A stretch of DNA of 64,000 nt, from assembly GCA_965371245.1 (NCBI GenBank), contig CBDUXT010000009.1, forward strand, positions 1 to 64,000, in the 5' to 3' direction. Positions 27,428 to 34,713 of the stretch are shown piece by piece. The number at the start of each line of letters is the position of its first letter. The first letter of the stretch is position 1. The notes under the pieces are model-generated. The model did no database searches, was not told where the DNA came from, and saw only the letters and a list, made by a program, of their open reading frames with translations. Position numbers and translations under genes: made by a program. This DNA comes from CBDUXT01 sp965371245 (GTDB lineage: Bacteria > Planctomycetota > Phycisphaerae > UBA1845).

Positions 27428-28327
27428 TCAGGACGGAGGCTTGTTCGCAACCGTCCTTTGAAACACCCTCGGCGTGATGACCAGGAGGGTCTCCACCCGG
27501 GTGGACGACTCCGCCGCCGTGAAGAACCGGTTGCCGATCAGATTGTGATTGCCGGCCGCATCGTGCGGACCGAGCACCGCGAACTCGTTGGGGTTGAGCG
27601 CGAGCGAAACGGCCAGGTCGGCGAAGATCCGGCGATCGATCGCCGGTACCTCACGGATCACACCGTCGCTGCGCTCCCATGTCATCTCCCCGCGATCGTT
27701 ACGAATTTCCAGCGTCAACTTCAGATCAGTCGATCCCGTCAGCCGGGGACGGTAGGCATAGTCGATAGTGAGGAACTTGTCACCGGTCGCAAACGTACGG
27801 CCCACGAGTCGGCCGTCCGCCCCGTAGGAAAAGACCGATTCCTCGCCGTGGATCGTCCCGATTTGGATTGAGGCCGGGGCGCCTTGTTGCGGAACGATCG
27901 TCTGACGGCGCGCCGTCGCCCCGGAAGCCTCGACGATCGCCTGTATGGCAGGCCACGCGCTGGGCGAACCCACGCCCGCCCGCAGACTGTTCCGCGCGAG
28001 CCGCGACACCATGTCGGCCCCGACGCGAAGCTCGTCCACGTGGTTCCAGATCTTGCGTGAGTGACGAAGGTCGCCCATGGGGAAATCCAACCGGACCACA
28101 TCGAAGACAAGCGCGACGACTCGGGTGGACCCGGCCGGGGGCAGGGGTTTGCGCAAGATGTTCGGATCGGCCGTGGCGGTGATGGGGAGCCTGGGAGCAA
28201 CTCGGGGGGAGGCCCGCGCCAAACCCGAAGCGGGCAAGACGGAATCACAGCCGGCGCACGGTATAACGGAGGCAAGGACAAACAGGCCGCAGGAGCGGAG
28301 GCGGTGACGAACGGGGGCGCAGGCCAC
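27428..28327 (-). CDS. Probable lipoprotein with secretin-like tail
   Basis: 299 residues from GTG 28327. A basic, hydrophobic leader (RSCGLFVLASVIPCAGC) ends in an imperfect lipobox with Cys 27. Most of the protein is beta-rich and unrecognised. The final 50 residues (RVETLLVITPRVFQ) resemble the ETLLVVTPR segment of secretin/PilQ-type beta-domains, but the rest lacks secretin length and N-domains. It sits directly upstream of the histidine kinase gene. It may be a periplasmic input protein for that kinase, which is inference only. Confidence 0.5.
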   Translation of the reverse strand: MACAPVRHRLRSCGLFVLASVIPCAGCDSVLPASGLARASPRVAPRLPITATADPNILRKPLPPAGSTRVVALVFDVVRLDFPMGDLRHSRKIWNHVDELRVGADMVSRLARNSLRAGVGSPSAWPAIQAIVEASGATARRQTIVPQQGAPASIQIGTIHGEESVFSYGADGRLVGRTFATGDKFLTIDYAYRPRLTGSTDLKLTLEIRNDRGEMTWERSDGVIREVPAIDRRIFADLAVSLALNPNEFAVLGPHDAAGNHNLIGNRFFTAAESSTRVETLLVITPRVFQRTVANKPPS

Positions 28328-28673
28328 GAAGATCAGTATACGGGAAAGGCGCTCGCGACGTCAAGCGTCTATCACCGCCGGCGACCGGTCCATGACCGAA
28401 TCGGCGGGCAGTTTTCAGAGCACAGGGCGCGAGCCCTGTGACGGGACTGGTATCGTAGAAGCCCTGTGCTTGTTCGTATCGTGTCCGTGGGCTTGCGCCC
28501 ACGGCTCTGACGCGGCGTGGCGCCGGCAAGATGGCTGGACGGCCTGCCAAAACTGTCACACACCCATCGACGACCGGTCATACCGGCACGTGGTCATGGC
28601 ACGCCGGTGGTGCCGCGGCCCAGAGTCGAGCCTTACCTTGTCACTGGGGGGATCGTCTGATAGAACCTCCGAC
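28328..28673. other. Divergent spacer with repeat A
   Basis: Between the lipoprotein start and the ferritin-like gene. Repeat A copy 2 takes up 28391-28515. The rest has an open but non-protein-like frame and no sure promoter. Confidence 0.5.
28391..28515 (+). repeat. Dispersed repeat A, copy 2
   Basis: Ordered blocks match 22681-22780 and the complement of 42758-42880: CATGACCGAATCGGCG, GGCAGTTTTCAGAGCAC, GGCGCGAGCCCTGTGAC, then a perfect hairpin CCGTGGGC-TTGC-GCCCACGG and GGCTCTGACGCGG. Confidence 0.8.
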
Positions 28674-29132
28674 GTGAACGATTTTGAAGCCACGGTCAGC
28701 AGACTCTCTACGGAAAAGGCACTCGCCCTGGCAGCCTATGGTGAATCCGTAGCCGCCTATCGGTATCGCACGCTCTGCGAAAAGGCCGCGGCTAAGGCCC
28801 ATCGCAAGGTGTTCGAGGAAATGGCCGACGAGGAACAGGACCACCACGCCATCATCCAAAAGCTGTTGCGACAGCAGTTCCCCGACAGCGACTTCGTCCT
28901 GACGCCGGAGGATAAGGATCTGGTCATCGTCGGGCCGCGACTGATCGAGGTCACGGACACGGCCTCATTCGACCGGGCGCTGGAGATGATCCGCGCCTCC
29001 GAGTGCCGAACCGGTCGGTTCTATGCCGCCCTGCACGAGTCGACGACCCACACCGAACTCAAGCCCATGCTCAAGGAAATGGCCGACGAGTGCCGGGAGC
29101 ACGCCGAGCGACTCGACCAACTCCCCCGCTGA
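28674..29132 (+). CDS. Ferritin-like / rubrerythrin-type protein
   Basis: 152 residues from GTG 28674; upstream frame is only repeat sequence. It is a four-helix bundle pattern: LALAAYGESVAAYRYRTLCEKA, then MADEEQDHHAIIQKLLRQQ with the ExxH iron motif, ALEMIRASECRTGRFYAAL and MLKEMADECREHAERL with a second ExxH. These are the paired carboxylate/histidine ligands of diiron ferritin-like proteins (rubrerythrin family) but without a rubredoxin domain. It likely protects against peroxide or stores iron. Three genes away are copper genes, but no shared operon is visible. Confidence 0.75.
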   Translation: MNDFEATVSRLSTEKALALAAYGESVAAYRYRTLCEKAAAKAHRKVFEEMADEEQDHHAIIQKLLRQQFPDSDFVLTPEDKDLVIVGPRLIEVTDTASFDRALEMIRASECRTGRFYAALHESTTHTELKPMLKEMADECREHAERLDQLPR

Positions 29133-29243
29133 ACGGCAGGCTCAAACGACAGCAACCAAGAAGCGAAAGGACGTGTGGCACGGGCTCTGGGTCCATGAGA
29201 ACACCGGCAAGATGCCGCTGCCACACGGTTCCGCGAATACGCC

Positions 29244-30923
29244 CTATGCGTCAGGGTGGGCCGAGGCGTATCGCGCGGCGATCGGCATTCGCCGACCGGT
29301 GCCAAATGCCCGGCTGGTCACCTTCAGTCCCACCGCGGCTTGCTTTCGTTTGTGCTCGCTACGATCCACCATACCCGCAACCCGCGCGACCGTTTGGCCA
29401 TCAAAGCCTGCGGCCACAATCTCTTCAACGGGCTGGTCTTGCTCGATGTACCGCTCGAGAATCCCGTCTAAAATGGGGTAGGCCGGCAGTGTGTCCTGAT
29501 CCCGCTGATCCGCACGTAGCTCGGCCGACGGTGGCTTGTCGATCGTGCGCTGCGGGATCAGTTCGGCCCCGGCCCGCTCGTTCATTCGTCTGGCAAGCTC
29601 GTAGACGACCGTCTTGGGGACGTCGCTCAGGACAGCCAGCCCCCCGCACATGTCGCCGTAGAGCGTGCAATACCCCACCGCAAGCTCGCTCTTGTTTCCG
29701 GTCGTCAACAAGAGCGACCCCATCTTGTTGGACATTGCCATAAGAATGGTGCCGCGGACGCGCGCCTGGATGTTCTCCTCGGCCACGCCCGGACCGGGGG
29801 ACCCCAGCTCGGCGAAGACCGGCCCGACGGCCGACTCCATCGCGCAGTGAACCGGTTCGATCTCGATGAGGCTGAATCGAAAGCCGAGGTTCTCCGCAAG
29901 ACGGCGCGCGTCATCCACGCTATGGTCGCTGCTGAAACGCGACGGCATCGCCACACCGTGTACCCGCCGTGCCCCCAGCGCCTCCACCGCGATGGCCGCC
30001 GTTAACGCCGAATCGATTCCGCCGGAGATGCCCAGGACGACGTCGGTGAATCCGCATTTCCGCAGATAGTCCCGAACACCAAGCACGAGTCCTTCACGAA
30101 TCCCGTCGATACGCGTGGGGTGCGGCTCGACGCGGGCGTCGCGCGGTGCGTCCGGGTCGGCGACCAGGAGATCCTCTTGAAACGACTTGGCCCGCGCGAC
30201 AAGCATTCCGTCGCCGGCCAGCACAAGCCCGGCGCCGTCGAAAATCAGGTCGTCGTTTCCGCCGACCAGTCCGGCGTAGACGAGCGGCACCCCCAGCCGC
30301 CGGATCTGCCCGGCGAACAGTTCCTCGCGCGTGGTCTGAACGCCCGCCCTAAAGGGCGACGCGGACAAGTTGACCAGGAACTTGGCCCCCGCCTGCACGG
30401 TCTGCGCAATCGGATCGACGCCGTACACCCGGCGTCCTTCGAACTGATGATCGTTCCAAAGATCCTCGCAAATCGTGATCCCGACGCGGCACGTCCCGCC
30501 GCTCGTGGGGACATCCGTCACGCACACCTCGCCGCCGGGGCCGAAATACCGCGTTTCGTCGAACACGTCATAGGTCGGAAGCAGCATCTTGCGATAGGAC
30601 GCCTGGATCGCGCCGTCGCGGCACACGGCCGCCGAGTTGAACAGCCCTCGCCCGGTTCCGGTGTCATCGGGTTCGACATAGCCAACGACGGCCGTCAGAT
30701 CGCGGCAGGCCGTCGCAATGTGCTTCAAAGCCGCCAGGTTGCGCGCCACCACGTCGCGGCGCAGGAGCAGATCCTTGGGTGGATAGCCGACGGTTGCGAG
30801 TTCAGGGAAGACGACGAGATCAGCGCCCCGTTCCCGCGAAGCCTTCAAGCTGCGCAGAATCCTCTGGGCGTTCCCCTCGATGTCACCGACGGTGAGGTTG
30901 AGCTGGGCGACCGCGACCTTCAT
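29244..30923 (-). CDS. nadE: Glutamine-dependent NAD+ synthetase
   Basis: 559 residues. N-terminal carbon-nitrogen hydrolase (nitrilase) domain with the Glu-Lys-Cys triad: Glu 41 in FPELATVGYPP, Lys 112 in SYRKMLLPT and Cys 152 in GITICEDLWND. C-terminal synthetase domain from about 275, with the ATP loop GISGGIDSALTA (300-308) and TGNKSELAVGYCTLYGDM. It amidates deamido-NAD+ using glutamine through an internal ammonia tunnel. The length matches the fused bacterial form. It converges with the ferritin-like gene. Confidence 0.95.
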   Translation of the reverse strand: MKVAVAQLNLTVGDIEGNAQRILRSLKASRERGADLVVFPELATVGYPPKDLLLRRDVVARNLAALKHIATACRDLTAVVGYVEPDDTGTGRGLFNSAAVCRDGAIQASYRKMLLPTYDVFDETRYFGPGGEVCVTDVPTSGGTCRVGITICEDLWNDHQFEGRRVYGVDPIAQTVQAGAKFLVNLSASPFRAGVQTTREELFAGQIRRLGVPLVYAGLVGGNDDLIFDGAGLVLAGDGMLVARAKSFQEDLLVADPDAPRDARVEPHPTRIDGIREGLVLGVRDYLRKCGFTDVVLGISGGIDSALTAAIAVEALGARRVHGVAMPSRFSSDHSVDDARRLAENLGFRFSLIEIEPVHCAMESAVGPVFAELGSPGPGVAEENIQARVRGTILMAMSNKMGSLLLTTGNKSELAVGYCTLYGDMCGGLAVLSDVPKTVVYELARRMNERAGAELIPQRTIDKPPSAELRADQRDQDTLPAYPILDGILERYIEQDQPVEEIVAAGFDGQTVARVAGMVDRSEHKRKQAAVGLKVTSRAFGTGRRMPIAARYASAHPDA

Positions 30924-31050
30924 GGGGCGTACGCCCTTGATTCGTGTGGGACGAACATTCCACGACGATTCTAGCGGCGGTGGCCACGCCCGCCTACAGC
31001 GGGGTCGGGGATTTGTTACACGGGATTTCGGTCAAGGAAATGGACGGCAA

Positions 31051-31117
31051 GACCGGCGGGACTCCTCCTTGTTCGGGCCGGAGAGAGGAGAGTCGAAAGA
31101 GCCTTGTTCCGCCGGTC
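31051..31117. repeat. Repeat D hairpin, copy 1
   Basis: Outer arms GACCGGCGGGAC and GTTCCGCCGGTC pair almost perfectly; inner GACTCCTC and GAGGAGAGTC also pair. The core is GTTCGGGCCGGAGAGAGGA (31071-31089). Confidence 0.75.
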
Positions 31118-31142
31118 TCACCTATCCAAAAGCCGCGTTTGC

Positions 31143-31210
31143 GACCAGCACGCCGCTCCCCCGTGTTCGGGCCGGAGAGAGGATGGCGGAAGAGCAACGA
31201 TCCGCTGGTC
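31143..31210. repeat. Repeat D hairpin, copy 2
   Basis: Outer arms GACCAGC and GCTGGTC are perfect complements. The same 19-base core lies at 31165-31183 with different inner arms (GCCGC / GGCGG), a compensatory pattern relative to copy 1. Confidence 0.75.
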
Positions 31211-31214
31211 CTTA

Positions 31215-31233
31215 GAGCCGGTTGACCCGGCTC
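31215..31233. terminator. 7-bp hairpin (GAGCCGG / CCGGCTC)
   Basis: Perfect 7-bp stem with a 5-base loop, directly after repeat D copy 2. No T run follows, so it may be part of the same structured element rather than a true terminator. Confidence 0.35.
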
Positions 31234-31640
31234 ACCACGGCTGTAGTTCAGTTTCCTTTCGTCGTCGGCATCGGAGCCCAAGTCCCATCAGTCGCCGGTC
31301 GTTTGCCCGTTCCGCCCGACGGCGCCCGGAGAAAGCGTAGCAAGCCCGGTGCCAGACCGTTACATTCTTGGCCAGCCACGTCACGAAGTCAACTCGCCCA
31401 CGGGAATCGAGCCACGACGCCCGGCCGCCCCGGTCCGGCAGCCGGCAACGGGCCACGCCAGCGACCGCATTGCGGAAATGTCCACAACCCCTGCGCCGAA
31501 TGCCTCAGGCAACCGATGAAGAGACTCCGCCGGTGAACCCGTCCTGAGGCTCGAACATCTCGGTTGTGGCTTTGTCGCTGACGATTACTAGAATCAGGAA
31601 CGGACGCGGGCTCCGCTATCGCGCCGCGAATGACGTCATC

Positions 31641-31862
31641 ATGTTAACATTAAGCATATTAATTAAAGACATGCATTGCGAGCGGTGCGTGCGGGCGGTC
31701 GAGGACGCGCTGAGGCAGCTTACCGGACTCGCCGCGTGCGAAGTCACCGTCGGCTCCGCCAACGTCCGATTTGACGAGTCGGTCACGAAACGGGGCGTCG
31801 TGCTCGACGCCATTCGCCGCGCCGGGCCTTTCGAGATCAGCGGGTTTACCGTCGAACCATGA
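31641..31862 (+). CDS. copZ: HMA-domain copper chaperone (CopZ-like)
   Basis: 73 residues from ATG 31641. Single heavy-metal-associated domain: MLTLSILIKDMHCERCVRAVEDAL, with the CxxC copper site HCERC, then GLAACEVTVGSANVRFDESV and a final GPFEISGFTVEP. It normally binds Cu(I) and delivers it to the P-type ATPase. The ATPase gene starts 15 bases after the stop. The first codons are unusually AT-rich for this genome, which may keep the start site unfolded. Confidence 0.85.
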   Translation: MLTLSILIKDMHCERCVRAVEDALRQLTGLAACEVTVGSANVRFDESVTKRGVVLDAIRRAGPFEISGFTVEP

Positions 31863-31877
31863 GGCCCCGATGGACAG

Positions 31878-34145
31878 GTGCGCCAGCCTTCTCCCAGGGA
31901 GTGCTGGGCACCCAGCAGAAGGTCCGACCCCATAAGCTCTCCACCGCCAACGACAATACGAACGATCCGCCTGCGGATCGAGGGGATGACCTGCGGAGGC
32001 TGTATCGCCCGCGTCGAGCGGGCGCTGTTGTCCGTGCCCGGCACGCTTCAGGCCCGGGTCAACCTCACCACGGAGACCGCGGCGATCGACGTCGGCGAGC
32101 CACCCCCAACACGTGCCGCCTTGACCCAGGCGGTCCGCAATGCCGGGTACGACACCGACACGGTGCGCCCGACCGACCGAGAGGCCACCTCGCTGGATCG
32201 GACGCACGCCGCCAGGCTGCGCGAGCAGAAGCAAGCCCTTGGCCAGGCGCTTTCGGCCGGGGTGCCGATCATGGCGTTGCACTGGCTGGCCCCGGTGCTT
32301 CAATCCAGCGGGCGCGGCGGGCAGGTTTGGCCGGCGGCGGTCCAGGCTCTTCTTTGTGCCCTGTTGCTGTGGTCGTCGGCCGGCGCCCCGATTCTGGTCG
32401 GCGGTCTACGCGCGCTGATTCACCGCTCGCCGAACATGGATCTGCTGATCGCCCTCGGTGTCACGGCCGCCTTCACCGCCGGAGTCGTCAGTCTTCTGAC
32501 GGCTGCGGAGCACCCAACGCATTTCCACACCGCCGCCATGATTCTCATCTTCATCAACGTGGGACGATACATCGAAACACTTGCCCGAAGAGACGCCGCG
32601 TCGTCGATCTCCGCGCTCGTGAGACGCATGCCGACCACCGCGCAACTCATCACCGATGCCGGCTTGCGCGAGGTCTCGGTCGAGCGGCTCCGCGTGGGGG
32701 ACCGCGTCCGCGTCGCGCAGGGCGCTATCGCCCCGGTGGATGGCCGGATCATCGAGGGGTCCGCCTCCGTCGATCAAAGCGCCGTCACCGGCGAGTCGAT
32801 GCCCGTGGCAAAGCGTTGTGGAGACGATGTGCCGGCCGGGAGTATCGTGAGCGACGGTCTCTTAACTTTGGAAGCCACGCGTGTCGGCGACGAATCCAGC
32901 ATCGGGCGCATCATCCGCGCGGTAGAGGAAGCCCAGTCCGGCAAGACTCGCATGCAACGGCTGGCCGACCAGGTCGCGGGCGTGTTCGTTCCGATCGTGA
33001 TCCTGGCAGCTCTTGGCACACTGGGGCTCACCACGTTGGTTACAGGCGGCGGCTTGACCGTGGCGATCGACCGAGCGGTGGCCGTGCTTGTGATCGCCTG
33101 TCCCTGTGCGATGGGGTTGGCGACACCGACGGCGGTTCTGGTAGCCACCGGATCGGCCGCCCTTCGCGGAATCCTCGTACGCGACGCACCGGCTCTGGAA
33201 GCCTCGGGCCGCATTGACGCCATGCTCCTCGACAAGACCGGAACGCTGACCACGGGCAGACCGGCCGTGGACATCGTCGTCGCGGTCGATGACGAGCCCG
33301 ATGCGATCGGAGACGTCATACGGCTGGCGGCGTCGGCGGAACAGTATGCCCAACATCCGCTGGCGCGCGCGATCGTCGCCCATGCCCGGTCATTGGAGTT
33401 GGAACTGGACGAACCCGATGGTTTCACGAACGACCCGGGACGCGGCGTCGAGGCACGCTTCCAGGACGACATCATCCGGGTCGGCAGTGCGGCTTTTCTG
33501 ATCTCGCGGGGCATCGACGCGGCCGCGGCTGCCACACTCACCAACGGCATGCCCGCCGGTCAGTCCGTTGTGTGGGTTGCAAAGAACCAGCGCTGCGTCG
33601 GTGCCGTGTCAATCAGGGACAAGGCGCGTTCGGATGCGCCGGCGGCGGTTGACGCGATACGCGCCCTTGGCATCGCACCGGCCATGATCACGGGGGATCA
33701 CTCGGCCGCCGCCGCCGCCGTCGCCGCCGACCTCGGCATCGACGACGTCCATGTCGAGATGACCCCGGAGGGTAAGCGCGAGGAGGTCGCTCGACGGCGG
33801 CGCCTCGGACAGCGCATCGCCTTCGTCGGAGACGGCATCAACGACGCCCCGGCCTTGGCGGAGGCCGACGTGGGGATCACCTTCGCCTCGGCGACAGACG
33901 TCGCGGCGGGTGCGGCCGACATCACGATCCTTCACGACGACCTCGGCAAGCTCGCCGACGTCGTCACCCTGGGTCGGCGTAGCGTGCGGATCATCAAGCA
34001 GAACCTCTTCTGGGCTTTCGCGTACAACGCCATCGCCATCCCGCTCGCCGCCGCAGGGAAGGTGCCGCCCTACTACGCGGCCGCGGCCATGATGGTCTCG
34101 TCCGTGACCGTCGTACTCAACTCACTTCGATTGCGCAAGGCGTGA
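31878..34145 (+). CDS. copA: Copper-exporting P1B-type ATPase
   Basis: 755 residues from GTG 31878 (start uncertain; the first 28 residues are poor in structure). N-terminal HMA domain with GMTCGGC (Cys 39 and 42). Eight membrane helices, CPC at 408-410 in the metal path, the phosphorylation site DKTGTLT (Asp 452), HP motif QHPLA, TGDHSAAA, GDGINDAPALAEADVGI and the end MMVSSVTVVLNSLRL, typical of CopA. It pumps Cu(I) out of the cytoplasm. It probably forms an operon with the chaperone gene; no CueR-type regulator is nearby. Confidence 0.93.
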   Translation: MRQPSPRECWAPSRRSDPISSPPPTTIRTIRLRIEGMTCGGCIARVERALLSVPGTLQARVNLTTETAAIDVGEPPPTRAALTQAVRNAGYDTDTVRPTDREATSLDRTHAARLREQKQALGQALSAGVPIMALHWLAPVLQSSGRGGQVWPAAVQALLCALLLWSSAGAPILVGGLRALIHRSPNMDLLIALGVTAAFTAGVVSLLTAAEHPTHFHTAAMILIFINVGRYIETLARRDAASSISALVRRMPTTAQLITDAGLREVSVERLRVGDRVRVAQGAIAPVDGRIIEGSASVDQSAVTGESMPVAKRCGDDVPAGSIVSDGLLTLEATRVGDESSIGRIIRAVEEAQSGKTRMQRLADQVAGVFVPIVILAALGTLGLTTLVTGGGLTVAIDRAVAVLVIACPCAMGLATPTAVLVATGSAALRGILVRDAPALEASGRIDAMLLDKTGTLTTGRPAVDIVVAVDDEPDAIGDVIRLAASAEQYAQHPLARAIVAHARSLELELDEPDGFTNDPGRGVEARFQDDIIRVGSAAFLISRGIDAAAAATLTNGMPAGQSVVWVAKNQRCVGAVSIRDKARSDAPAAVDAIRALGIAPAMITGDHSAAAAAVAADLGIDDVHVEMTPEGKREEVARRRRLGQRIAFVGDGINDAPALAEADVGITFASATDVAAGAADITILHDDLGKLADVVTLGRRSVRIIKQNLFWAFAYNAIAIPLAAAGKVPPYYAAAAMMVSSVTVVLNSLRLRKA

Positions 34146-34335
34146 GGGTCAGGGCATGCACCGAGTCGCCTTGTTCCTTCCTCGCCGTTCACCTACGCTA
34201 GACACGCGGGTGACACGGCGTCACCTTGTCAGTCATTCAATGCGCAGGGCCACGTATCGCCCGTAGTGAACACGGTCTTCATGCACGGCGGCGCTACCTG
34301 GCCACGATCGAGCGGGAACGAGGGCACCAAAGACG

Positions 34336-34554
34336 ATGAGCAAGCTGCCGTTTGTCGGCCGGATCTTCTGGAAAGTGTTCGTCGTGGTGTTGGTTGTGCT
34401 GGTCGGCTCGTGGCTGCTGATTCCCAGGCTGTCCAGCTACGAAATCACCTCGGCCGACTACGGCGGCTCGTCGATCTGCGCGCCGATCCTCGCCTATCTG
34501 ATGCACCTCTGGCTCTTGCCGCCGGACGAACCGACAAACGGCAACGGCGACTAG
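34336..34554 (+). CDS. Small membrane protein
   Basis: 72 residues. A single strong membrane helix near the N-terminus (VFVVVLVVLVGSWLLIP) and a shorter hydrophobic stretch (ICAPILAYLMHLWLLPP). GAGGG-like sequence lies about 20 bases upstream, weak for a ribosome site. No family recognised. It follows copA by 190 bases on the same strand. Confidence 0.45.
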   Translation: MSKLPFVGRIFWKVFVVVLVVLVGSWLLIPRLSSYEITSADYGGSSICAPILAYLMHLWLLPPDEPTNGNGD

Positions 34555-34640
34555 TGCATCTTCACTCCTGAATCTGCGGGTTTTCGTTACCCGGAACGCC
34601 GCGACCGGTCGTGCTAATCAGAGCCTGCCGCGCTAGCGGC

Positions 34641-34680
34641 GGGACCAGTCCGCGGGCTAGCGCCCGCGGCTCTGACTCGG
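34641..34680 (+). repeat. Repeat A, short copy (hairpin end)
   Basis: Perfect CCGCGGGC-TAGC-GCCCGCGG hairpin followed by CTCTGACTCGG, the same end as the long copies. It lies between convergent gene ends and may terminate both. Confidence 0.65.
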
Positions 34681-34713
34681 CAACGAACCCGCAAAACGAC
34701 GTGTGACAAAGCA

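Larger units (their letters stand above)
30924..31640. other. Spacer with nested hairpins upstream of copper genes
   Basis: About 720 bases between nadE and the copper chaperone. It contains two long imperfect hairpins (repeat D) and a 7-bp hairpin at 31215-31233, but no supported gene. The stretch 31640-31665, AT-rich against the high-GC background, covers the first codons of the chaperone gene. Confidence 0.5.

Noticed and set aside
31051..31210. CRISPR array
   Set aside because: Only two units with long internal complementarity and no regular spacers; no cas genes in the window.
31859..33217. Plus-strand open frame overlapping copA in another frame
   Set aside because: Arg-rich shadow of copA, which has all P1B-ATPase motifs in its own frame.
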